Below are positions 23,073-29,880 of a stretch of 32,916 nucleotides of DNA, piece by piece. The DNA comes from an uncultured Collinsella sp. (GTDB lineage: Bacteria > Actinomycetota > Coriobacteriia > Coriobacteriales > Coriobacteriaceae): contig CATXWM010000023.1 of assembly GCA_958403205.1 (NCBI GenBank), positions 1 through 32,916 on the forward strand, in the 5' to 3' direction. The notes beneath the pieces are model-generated. The model worked only from the letters and a program-made list of their open reading frames with translations. It was not told the origin of the DNA and made no database searches. A program made the translations under genes and the position numbers. Each line of letters starts with the position of its first letter. Within the stretch, counting starts at the first letter, position 1.

Positions 23073-24593
23073 GTGGCCCAAGAGACGTTTAGCGATCGCC
23101 TGCGACAGACTATGTCCGATCGCGACGTTCGCCAGTCGGACGTAATCCGCGCATCGGAGATGCTCGGCAAAAAACTCGGCAAGAGTCAGATGAGCCAATA
23201 TGTGAGCGGCAAGACGATTCCGCGGCGCGATGTGGCAGAGCTGCTCGCCCGCATTTTGGAGGTCGATGTTACCTGGCTGCTTGCCGGTGACGCCGATCAA
23301 GGCGAGGCATCATCGCCCCGTAACGTTTCCAAGCCCGAACCCCATCCCTCAGCTCAAATTCCAAGGAGCACCACCATGCGTACTTTTTCTAAATCCACCA
23401 AGCTTGATAACGTCCTGTATGATGTGCGCGGTCCCGTCGTCGACGAGGCCGCCCGTATGGAGGACGAAGGCGAGCGCATCCTCAAGCTCAATATCGGCAA
23501 TCCGGCACCCTTCGGTTTCCGCACGCCCGATGAGGTCATTAAGGATATGCGTCAGCAGCTGCCCGACTGCGAAGGCTATTCCAACTCGCGCGGCCTGTTC
23601 TCTGCGCGCAAGGCGATCATGCAGTATTCGCAGATCAAAGGCCTGCCCAATGTTCAGATGGAGCATATCTACACGGGCAACGGAGTGTCCGAGCTCATTC
23701 AGCTTTCGATGAACGCGCTGCTCGACAATGGCGACGAGATTCTGATCCCCAGCCCCGACTATCCGCTCTGGACGGCGTGCGCGACCCTTGCCGGCGGTCA
23801 TCCCGTGCACTATCTGTGCGATGAGCAGGCGGATTGGTATCCCGACCTGGAGGATATGGAGTCCAAGATCACGAGCGCGACCAAGGCCCTCGTCATCATC
23901 AACCCCAACAACCCCACGGGTTCCGTCTATCCGCGCGAGGTGCTCGAGGGCATCGTCGAGATTGCACGCAGGCATCAGCTGATGATCTTTGCCGATGAGA
24001 TCTACGACCGCCTGTGCATGGACGGCTACGAGCACGTCTCGATTGCCTCGCTCGCCCCCGACCTGCCCTGCGTTACCTTTAGCGGTCTGTCCAAGTCGCA
24101 CATGATTGCGGGCTATCGTATTGGCTGGATGGTGCTTTCGGGCAACCAGCGCTGCATGAGCGACTTCATCATGGGCATCAACATGCTCTCTAACATGCGC
24201 CTGTGCTCCAACGTGCCGGCTCAGTCGATCGTTCAGACGGCACTCGGTGGCCATCAGTCGGTCAACGACTACATCCGTCCCGGCGGCCGTGTCTACGAGC
24301 AGCGCAACTTTGTGTATGAGGCGCTCAACAAGATTGACGGCATCTCGGTGGTTAAGCCGCGTGCAGCGTTCTACATCTTCCCCAAGATGGATGTGAAGAA
24401 GTTCAACATCACCGATGACGAGCAGTTTGCCCTCGACCTGCTGCACGAGAAGAAGATCCTGATCACGCGCGGCGGCGGCTTTAACTGGGCCGAGCCCGAC
24501 CACTTCCGCATCGTGTACCTGCCGCGCATGGAAGTGCTCAAAGAGTCCCTCGAAGACCTCGCCGACTTCTTCGATCATTACCGCCAAAGCTAA
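23073..24593 (+). CDS. XRE helix-turn-helix fused to a class I aminotransferase
   Basis: A 506-aa fusion. Residues about 5-75 form an XRE/lambda-repressor-type HTH (VRQSDVIRASEMLG, then QMSQYVSGKTIPRRDVAELL). A linker (about 76-101) leads to a fold-type I aminotransferase of the AlaA/AspC group with NPNNPTG (277-283), the PLP lysine Lys341 in SGLSKSH, and RIGW. The enzyme part probably makes alanine from pyruvate and glutamate, or a similar exchange. The GTG at 23073 is chosen because AAGGAGG stands six bases upstream. An internal ATG (codon 102) has its own AAGGAG, so a free 405-aa enzyme may also be made. An AATTGAAC operator array upstream suggests autoregulation. Confidence 0.88.
   Translation: MAQETFSDRLRQTMSDRDVRQSDVIRASEMLGKKLGKSQMSQYVSGKTIPRRDVAELLARILEVDVTWLLAGDADQGEASSPRNVSKPEPHPSAQIPRSTTMRTFSKSTKLDNVLYDVRGPVVDEAARMEDEGERILKLNIGNPAPFGFRTPDEVIKDMRQQLPDCEGYSNSRGLFSARKAIMQYSQIKGLPNVQMEHIYTGNGVSELIQLSMNALLDNGDEILIPSPDYPLWTACATLAGGHPVHYLCDEQADWYPDLEDMESKITSATKALVIINPNNPTGSVYPREVLEGIVEIARRHQLMIFADEIYDRLCMDGYEHVSIASLAPDLPCVTFSGLSKSHMIAGYRIGWMVLSGNQRCMSDFIMGINMLSNMRLCSNVPAQSIVQTALGGHQSVNDYIRPGGRVYEQRNFVYEALNKIDGISVVKPRAAFYIFPKMDVKKFNITDDEQFALDLLHEKKILITRGGGFNWAEPDHFRIVYLPRMEVLKESLEDLADFFDHYRQS
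23363..23378 (+). promoter_or_regulatory. Internal ribosome binding site and ATG at the domain junction
   Basis: AAGGAG (23363-23368), seven bases, then ATG (23376-23378), in frame with the fusion and directly at the start of the aminotransferase homology (MRTFSKSTKLDNVLYDVRG). It would yield a stand-alone aminotransferase. Confidence 0.65.
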
Positions 24594-24598
24594 TTAGT

Positions 24599-24745
24599 TC
24601 CGCCGTTCTACCGAACGGCGGACCGCTTGACGCTGCGCGAGCCGCATTCACGCCAATCTGACGTTCAATTTCGAGGGCGCGACCAGAAGGTCAGCGCCCT
24701 CTCATTTCACGTCACCTTGGCGCAAATGCGGCTCGCTCGCTGTCG
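24599..24745 (+). repeat. Structured 3' element, copy 1 (TACC hairpin plus extended stem)
   Basis: It begins six bases after the aminotransferase stop. Hairpin 1 is a 10-bp stem (24599-24608 / 24613-24622) with TACC loop. After TTGACGCTGCGCG comes a long interrupted stem: 24637-24648 with 24725-24736 (12 bp), 24651-24656 with 24717-24722, 24659-24664 with 24709-24714, and 24673-24680 with 24694-24701. The tip is GACC-AGAA-GGTC (24681-24692). It ends CGCTCGCTGTCG. Copy 2 at 27902-28050 shares the short words and layout but has different stems. The rest of 24594-24819 shows no gene. No T-tract follows, so a simple terminator is unlikely. Confidence 0.75.
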
Positions 24746-24819
24746 TGTGCTCAACCTGCGTCGTTACCATGGTCCATTAGGGACGGAGGAAAACAGATCA
24801 TTTTCCTTGACTCGCGGAA

Positions 24820-25230
24820 CTAGATTACGATTCCGCAGCAATGGTCGATTTCGTGCTGGATGATCTCGGCGGTGTAGCCCGAGAAGTTTTTGATGCGGTG
24901 GACGAAGTTCTCGTCCAAATACTCCACCTTAATGCGGCGATAGCGGGTACAGGGGCGCTCGCCGATCAGCGAGAGACATCCTTCGCTCGTCTGATAGGCA
25001 TTGACCTGCTCAAGAATTTGAGGGTTGTACATCAGGAGTGTCCTGTTGCCGTCCTTTACGCAGATGATGCGTTTGCGCACGCCAATCATGTTGGCGGCGA
25101 GGCCCACGCACTCGCGCTCATGCTCGTGGAGTGTATCCAGGAGGTCCTGCCCGGTTGCGGCATCGTCGGGTCCCGCGTCTTCGGAAGGCAGGCGCAAAAA
25201 GAACTCGGATTTCATGATGGGCTTAATCAT
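24820..25230 (-). CDS. def: Peptide deformylase family protein
   Basis: A 136-aa deformylase with the metal site intact: HEIDH at 126-130 and EGCLS (Cys85). Motif 1 reads VGLAANMIGV, with Met48 in place of the usual Gln, a variant I associate with a short deformylase subgroup of anaerobic Gram-positives. It should remove formyl groups from N-terminal Met of nascent proteins, though the Gln change may alter activity. ATG at 25230 has GAGGAG upstream; the frame is open further 5' without support. It is divergent from the MFS gene. The paralogue at 16925-17344 has the Gln but lacks the Glu. Confidence 0.85.
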   Translation of the reverse strand: MIKPIMKSEFFLRLPSEDAGPDDAATGQDLLDTLHEHERECVGLAANMIGVRKRIICVKDGNRTLLMYNPQILEQVNAYQTSEGCLSLIGERPCTRYRRIKVEYLDENFVHRIKNFSGYTAEIIQHEIDHCCGIVI

Positions 25231-25302
25231 GGCGGGCTCCTCATGTCTCATGCTTTCGTGGACTTTTAATAATAGCGCGGAAGGAAAGCTGTGCGTCCGC
25301 GT

Positions 25303-25388
25303 TACAATCTTTCGACGTTGGACCATGTTGTCAGACTCGTCGTGTACGGCGTCTGGCGTAAGTCTAGGGCTCATTTTTCGCCCTGGAC
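25303..25388 (+). promoter_or_regulatory. Likely -10 box and leader hairpin of the MFS gene
   Basis: TACAAT (25303-25308) in CGTTACAATC, without a clear -35, gives a leader of about 120 bases. Within it GTCTAGGGC (25362-25370) and GCCCTGGAC (25380-25388) can pair across nine bases with one G-U position. Multidrug transporter leaders sometimes hold attenuators; no such mechanism is shown here. Confidence 0.4.
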
Positions 25389-25435
25389 TGTTCCTCTGGG
25401 GCGATGCAACTGTCGTTCCAAGAGGAAGGAAATGC

Positions 25436-26851
25436 ATGGGGAGCAAATCTCAGCAACAAGTTCAAGTAGCGCCATCGGCCACTGCGGCGCTTCTCGTCGT
25501 AATGTATATCGCAGCCTTTGTCGCCGCGTTTAACGAGAACATCATTAACGTGGCGTTGCACGACATTATGGCGGCCTTTTCGGTGAGTGCCACCACGGCG
25601 CAGTGGCTCGTTTCGGGCTACATGATCGTGACATCGATCTTTACGGCCATCATGGCCTTCCTGTCCGGTCGTTTCTCGACGCGCAAGCTGCTGTTTTTCG
25701 CATGCGGATGTATGGTCGCCGGCGAAGTCCTGTGTCTGATCGCTCCGTCGTTTAGCGTTTTGCTGCCAAGTCGTATTTTGCAGGCTGCGGGATCGGGCAT
25801 CTTGTTTCCGCTCATGATGAACGTGGTGCTGTCTTGCGCTCCGCGCGAGAAGCTCGGTCTGTATCTGAGCCTGGGCGGTGCCTGCATTACGCTGGGGCCG
25901 GCGTTTGGACCCGTGATCAGCGGTCTTATGTGCACCCTGTTTGGCTGGAGGGCGGTGTTCGTAGTGCTGCTGGTGGGCGGCATTGTGGTCGCTGCGGCGG
26001 GCGTTAAGCTTGTTCAGAATGTCGGAGAGCGCTCGAACACCACGCTTGATATTCTGTCGGTTGTTTTGCTCGCCGCCGGCATTACGGCATTTGTGTATTC
26101 CGTAGGCGAGTTCTCGACCAATCTGATTGCCGGTATCGTGGCGCTTTTCGCCGCCATTGTGCTGCTCGGCCTGTTTGCGGCCCGTCAGCTCAAGCTCGAG
26201 CATCCGGTGCTTAACGTGCGTCCCATGGCGAGCGTTCGTTTTTGGCCTGCGTGTTTGCTTGTGGTGGTGTCGATGATGACGACGTTCTCGATGAGCGTTT
26301 TGTTGCCGCTCTATTTTGAGGGCGCATACGGCATGACCGCACTTGTTGCGGGCCTGCTCATTTTGCCGGCGATTGCCTGCAACGCCGTGACCTCGATTGT
26401 GGGCGGACGCGTGATGGACGCCCGTGGCGCATGGCCGCTGCTGCCGGTCGGCTTTGCCCTGATTGCCGTGGGGCAGACTGCCATCTCGATGACGGCGGCG
26501 AGTATGAACATCGGCGTCGTTGTGGCGCTGACCGTTGTGGTGTATGCCGGAGTCGGTTTGGTGCTGAGCCCCTCGCAAACGGCCGGATTGGAGACGCTGC
26601 CTGCCGCTGAACATCCTCACGGAACGGCATTGCTTAACACGTGGAACATGATTGCCGCATCGTTTGGCCCGTCCCTGTTTATCGGCCTGCTCTCGAGTTC
26701 TGCAGCGACTGCCGGCGCGGCTGGCGCTGCGACCGACGTTGCCCAGGCGATTGGATTTGCAACTGCCGTGCGCGTGGCGGCCGTGATTGCCGTGGTCGGG
26801 TTTGTGGCGTCGCTGGTGTACGCTCGTCGCGAGTCACACATGTCGCATTAA
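25436..26851 (+). CDS. MFS transporter, DHA2 (EmrB/QacA-like) type
   Basis: A 471-aa protein with about 14 hydrophobic helices. The N-terminal NENIINVALHDIMAAFSVSA and then TTAQWLVSGYMI match motif D of 14-helix drug:H+ antiporters. The motif A loop FLSGRFSTRKLL and the motif C-like GPAFGPVISG also fit. It probably exports drugs or other amphipathic compounds using the proton gradient. ATG at 25436 follows AGAGGAAGGAAATGC; the long frame upstream crosses the def gene in antisense and is not coding. No regulator lies beside it. Confidence 0.88.
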   Translation: MGSKSQQQVQVAPSATAALLVVMYIAAFVAAFNENIINVALHDIMAAFSVSATTAQWLVSGYMIVTSIFTAIMAFLSGRFSTRKLLFFACGCMVAGEVLCLIAPSFSVLLPSRILQAAGSGILFPLMMNVVLSCAPREKLGLYLSLGGACITLGPAFGPVISGLMCTLFGWRAVFVVLLVGGIVVAAAGVKLVQNVGERSNTTLDILSVVLLAAGITAFVYSVGEFSTNLIAGIVALFAAIVLLGLFAARQLKLEHPVLNVRPMASVRFWPACLLVVVSMMTTFSMSVLLPLYFEGAYGMTALVAGLLILPAIACNAVTSIVGGRVMDARGAWPLLPVGFALIAVGQTAISMTAASMNIGVVVALTVVVYAGVGLVLSPSQTAGLETLPAAEHPHGTALLNTWNMIAASFGPSLFIGLLSSSAATAGAAGAATDVAQAIGFATAVRVAAVIAVVGFVASLVYARRESHMSH

Positions 26852-27003
26852 TGTGTGCACATAGATTCTGCAGCTAGATTAGATGGCGACACCATAAACT
26901 AATGGACGTTTTGCCGAGAGGCATGAATGTTTAAAGCGCAAAGAGTGCGCGACGGGCCCCGCGAATGGGGCGATGATGCCCGAGAGGGCCAAGAAGGAGT
27001 CTC

Positions 27004-27897
27004 ATGTCCGAGAACGAAGAGATCATGAACGAGACCGAGAACGAGACCATGGCTGCCGAGGTCGAGGCAGTCGAGACCGTGGAGACCGAAGCTGCCGAGG
27101 TTGAGGTTGCTGACGAGGTTTCCGCCGAGGAGGAGGCCGAGGTTGTCGAGGCCGCCGTTGATTACGATGACGAAGAGCTGATGGACAAGATGCAGAAGGC
27201 CGCCCGCCTGCTGCGTAGCCGTCGCTTTGCTATTTCCAAGGAGGAGGAGGCCAAGGCCGAGCGCATGGCGAACATCGAGCGCGCCATCAAGCTTCTTGAC
27301 CTCAAGCCCAAGATGGAGCAGAAGGAAATGTCCGACCTGCTGGGCATGCGCCTCCGTGAGCTCGATGGCCTGATGGCCGAGGCCGAGGCTGCCGATCTGG
27401 TCGGCCGCATCGACGACGCCGAGGGCGATATGCGCAAGATCGTCGTCTTCGCTGCCGAGGATGCCGCTGAGGGCCTGGTCGAGCTTGCCAACAAGAAGGA
27501 GAAGCTCCTGCCCGAGCTTTCTTACGAGGAGGCCACCGAGCTGATGGCCGCTCTCGATAAGGTTATCGCTCCGCTCGTCGCCATGGGCCTGGACGAGGAT
27601 CGCGGTCCTCGCGGCGGCCGTGACGACCGTGGTGGTCGTGGCGGCGACCGTGGTGGTCGCGGCGGCTTTGGCGATCGTGGTGGCCGTGGTGGCGACCGCG
27701 GCGGTCGCGGTGGCGATCGTGGCGGCCGTGGCGGCGACCGTGGCGGTCGTGGTGGCTTTGGCGGCAACCGTGGTGGCTATGGCGATCGCGGTGGCAACCG
27801 TGGCGGCTTTGGCGGCAACCGTGGTAACGACCGTGGCGGTCGCGGTGGCGATCGTGGCGGCCGCAACGGCGGCGGCTTCCGCGGTAACCGCTTCTAG
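27004..27897 (+). CDS. Acidic-wHTH-RGG-repeat protein, putative nucleic-acid binder
   Basis: A 297-aa protein with three parts. Residues 1-58 are very acidic (Glu-rich). About 59-195 form a helical domain resembling a MarR-like winged helix (IKLLDLKPKMEQKEMSDLLG, then LRELDGLMAEAEAADLVGRI). Residues 199-297 are almost wholly RGG/DRGG/FGGNRGG repeats and end GNRF. RGG tracts bind RNA or DNA and can drive condensation; such a tail is uncommon in bacteria outside RNA helicases and RNA-binding proteins. AAGGAG stands four bases before the ATG. A leader of about 100 bases with GC-rich repeats (around 26940-26995) precedes it. The structured element copy 2 follows directly after the stop. Confidence 0.85.
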   Translation: MSENEEIMNETENETMAAEVEAVETVETEAAEVEVADEVSAEEEAEVVEAAVDYDDEELMDKMQKAARLLRSRRFAISKEEEAKAERMANIERAIKLLDLKPKMEQKEMSDLLGMRLRELDGLMAEAEAADLVGRIDDAEGDMRKIVVFAAEDAAEGLVELANKKEKLLPELSYEEATELMAALDKVIAPLVAMGLDEDRGPRGGRDDRGGRGGDRGGRGGFGDRGGRGGDRGGRGGDRGGRGGDRGGRGGFGGNRGGYGDRGGNRGGFGGNRGNDRGGRGGDRGGRNGGGFRGNRF

Positions 27898-27901
27898 TTG
27901 G

Positions 27902-28050
27902 GTTACGCGGTTTTACCAAACCGCGTAACTAGTTGACGCTGCGCGCCCACCAGAGCGACAACTTGTCATTCAAAGAGGACGGCATGACCAGAAGGTCTAT
28001 GCCGTCCTCTTTTCATGCCAATTTGTTCGCTCTGGCGGGCGCTCGCTGTC
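27902..28050 (+). repeat. Structured 3' element, copy 2
   Basis: Hairpin 1 is a 12-bp stem (27902-27913 / 27918-27929) with the same TACC loop as copy 1. After TTGACGCTGCGCG a main stem pairs 27943-27958 with 28027-28042 (one mismatch), and an inner 14-bp stem pairs 27972-27985 with 27999-28012. The tip is again GACC-AGAA-GGTC (27986-27997), and CGCTCGCTGTCG ends the element. The stem sequences differ from copy 1 while pairing is kept. It starts four bases after the RGG gene stop. Confidence 0.78.
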
Positions 28051-28095
28051 GGTGCCAAAACATCGACATTGCCATGATCCAGACCTGCTAAAAGA

Positions 28096-28151
28096 TAGTC
28101 GTTGGGGACGTTCTTGTTTGACTGGTCATTTAAGAACGTCCCCAACGACTA
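28096..28151. repeat. 20-bp perfect inverted repeat, 16-base loop
   Basis: Arms 28096-28115 and 28132-28151 are exact reverse complements (core GTTGGGGACGTTCTT). It lies in the 339-base gap between the RGG gene and pdxT, between structured element copy 2 and another palindrome. No T-tract. Probably a dispersed palindrome of the same broad class as the others here. Confidence 0.75.
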
Positions 28152-28159
28152 CATAGCAT

Positions 28160-28223
28160 GAGAGTGGATAATCTCCCAGTTTGGGCTCGCATTCAGGCTC
28201 AAAGTGGGAGATTATCCACTCTC
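28160..28223. repeat. 19-bp perfect inverted repeat downstream of pdxT
   Basis: Arms 28160-28178 and 28205-28223 (core GTGGATAATCTCCCA) are exact complements; TTTG/CAAA extends the stem inwards. It is the first strong structure past the pdxT stop on the minus strand, after a small hairpin at 28228-28254 that includes the stop codon. Confidence 0.75.
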
Positions 28224-28236
28224 GTTTCTGTTCTGC

Positions 28237-28824
28237 CTACATTTGTAGGAACAGTTCGTGGAGGCGGGTGTCTTCGTCGAGTTCGGGGTGGAAGGTTACG
28301 CCGAGCTGGTTGCCCTGGCGCGCGGCGACGATACGGCCGTCGACTTTCGCTAAGGCCTTTGCGTCGCCGTGGACCTCGACGATGCGGGGCGCGCGGATAA
28401 ACGTCAGCGGCACTTCACCGTCGATGCCAGCTACCTGCCCCTTGGTTCGAAAACTGCCGAGCTGCCTGCCGTAGGCATTGCGCTCAACGAGCACATCCAT
28501 GGTTGCCAGGCGCGGCGTCCCCTTATCGTCGTGGGCGGCAAGGTCGCGCGCCAATAGAATCAAGCCGGCGCAGGTGCCCAGGACGGGCATGCCTTCAGCG
28601 ATACGGGCACGAAGCTCCTCGAGCATGCCGAGCTCGGCAAGCAGCTTCCCTTGAACGGTGGACTCGCCGCCGGGAAGTACCAGACGGTCAAAGTCCTGCT
28701 TCAAATCAGCCGCCTGCCTCAGCTCAATACAGTGTGCGCCAAGCCCGGATAGTCTTGCCTCGTGCTCGGCAAAAGCGCCTTGGACCGCCAGCACGGCGAC
28801 CGTTTGGTCTGCATAATCGCTCAT
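28237..28824 (-). CDS. pdxT: Pyridoxal 5'-phosphate synthase glutaminase subunit PdxT
   Basis: A 195-aa class I glutaminase that releases ammonia from glutamine for PdxS. The nucleophile Cys85 is in GTCAG and the His179-Glu181 pair is in TFHPE. VLPGGESTVQGKLL (about 49-62) is the family signature. AAAGGA precedes the ATG. It starts 20 bases after the pdxS stop, so the two are one operon whose products form the 12+12 PLP synthase complex. The stop codon lies inside a small hairpin (28228-28254). Confidence 0.95.
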   Translation of the reverse strand: MSDYADQTVAVLAVQGAFAEHEARLSGLGAHCIELRQAADLKQDFDRLVLPGGESTVQGKLLAELGMLEELRARIAEGMPVLGTCAGLILLARDLAAHDDKGTPRLATMDVLVERNAYGRQLGSFRTKGQVAGIDGEVPLTFIRAPRIVEVHGDAKALAKVDGRIVAARQGNQLGVTFHPELDEDTRLHELFLQM

Positions 28825-28844
28825 GTGCGATCCTTTCTGCTGGA

Positions 28845-29735
28845 CTAGCGCCCGCGCTCCTCCATGATGATCTCGATCTCGTCGGCGTTGATGCCCACCA
28901 TGACCTCGCCCAGGTCCTCCGAAAGCTCGGCAATGAGTTTGGCATCGGTGAAGTTTGCCACGGCCTTGACGATGGCGGCTGCGCGCTTGGCGGGGTCGCC
29001 GCTCTTAAAGATGCCCGAGCCGACAAAGACGCCTTCGGCGCCCAGCTGCATCATCAGCGCGGCGTCGGCGGGGGTCGCTACGCCGCCGGCGGCAAAGTTC
29101 ACAACGGGAAGCTTACCCGTAGCATGGACCTCGCGCACCAGCTCGACCGGAACCTGCAGTTGCTTGGCTGCCTCAAAGAGTTCGTCGTCGCGCAGGGCAA
29201 CAACGTCGCGGATTTGCTTTTGGATCTTGCGCATGTGGCGCACGGCCTGGACCACGTCGCCCGTGCCCGGCTCGCCCTTGGTGCGAATCATCGTGGCGCC
29301 CTCGGCAACACGGCGCAGCGCCTCGCCCAGATCACGGGCGCCGCAGACAAACGGCACGTCAAACTGGGTCTTGTCGATGTGATAGACGTCATCGGCAGGG
29401 GAGAGAACCTCGGACTCATCGATGTAGTCGATCTCGATGGCCTGCAGGACCTGCGCCTCGACGATGTGACCGATGCGGCACTTGGCCATGACGGGGATGG
29501 AGACGGCCTCCTGGATGCCCTTGATCATCTTGGGGTCGCTCATGCGCGAGACGCCGCCTGCGGCACGGATGTCGGCCGGGATGCGCTCGAGGGCCATGAC
29601 GGCGCAGGCGCCTGCCTCCTCGGCGATGCGTGCCTGCTCGGGCGTGGTAACGTCCATGATGACGCCGCCCTTGAGCATCTGCGCGAGCTCGCGATTGAGT
29701 TTGACGCGGTTGGCCTTGCTGTTCTGTTCTGCCAT
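28845..29735 (-). CDS. pdxS: Pyridoxal 5'-phosphate synthase lyase subunit PdxS
   Basis: A 296-aa TIM-barrel enzyme that makes PLP from ribose 5-phosphate, glyceraldehyde 3-phosphate and ammonia from PdxT. The Schiff-base Lys85 is in PVMAKCRIGH; AVMALERIPADIRAAGGVSR, then GTGDVVQAVRHMR and VNFAAGGVATPADAALMMQL are nearly invariant family segments. ATG at 29735 has AAGGGAG upstream; an ATG at 29777 does not. It is divergent from the MocR-type regulator gene, and the promoter overlaps direct repeats that are likely regulator sites. Confidence 0.96.
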   Translation of the reverse strand: MAEQNSKANRVKLNRELAQMLKGGVIMDVTTPEQARIAEEAGACAVMALERIPADIRAAGGVSRMSDPKMIKGIQEAVSIPVMAKCRIGHIVEAQVLQAIEIDYIDESEVLSPADDVYHIDKTQFDVPFVCGARDLGEALRRVAEGATMIRTKGEPGTGDVVQAVRHMRKIQKQIRDVVALRDDELFEAAKQLQVPVELVREVHATGKLPVVNFAAGGVATPADAALMMQLGAEGVFVGSGIFKSGDPAKRAAAIVKAVANFTDAKLIAELSEDLGEVMVGINADEIEIIMEERGR

Positions 29736-29800
29736 GGTTGCTCCCTTGGTTGGCATGTGCATTGCTTGACGGAACATCCTATCGGGGAGCTGGGTATGAC

Positions 29801-29869
29801 AAAATACTCAGTTTTCGAGATAATTACAAGGTCAGACTAATACCAGATTGAATGACTTAATAAGGTCAG
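29801..29869. promoter_or_regulatory. pdxS promoter and PdxR-type direct repeats
   Basis: On the minus strand TTGTAA (29824-29829) and TATTTT (29801-29806) are 17 bases apart, a fair sigma-A promoter for pdxST. AAGGTCAG occurs twice on the plus strand (29828-29835 and 29862-29869), start-to-start 34 bases. The first repeat touches the -35 box, as expected for an activator, and the second lies just before the regulator's own ATG, which fits autoregulation. Confidence 0.6.
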
Positions 29870-29880
29870 GTGATAGGCTC

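Noticed and set aside
23349..24587. 412-aa open frame on the minus strand
   Set aside because: Antisense to the aminotransferase domain, which has clear catalytic motifs; the shadow has none.
25364..26620. 418-aa open frame on the minus strand
   Set aside because: Antisense to the MFS gene and very rich in His, Arg, Gln and Asn, as expected of a shadow frame.
27601..27895. Regular repeats at first sight like a CRISPR or tandem array
   Set aside because: They are codon-level repeats encoding the RGG tail of a protein; there are no spacers and no cas genes.
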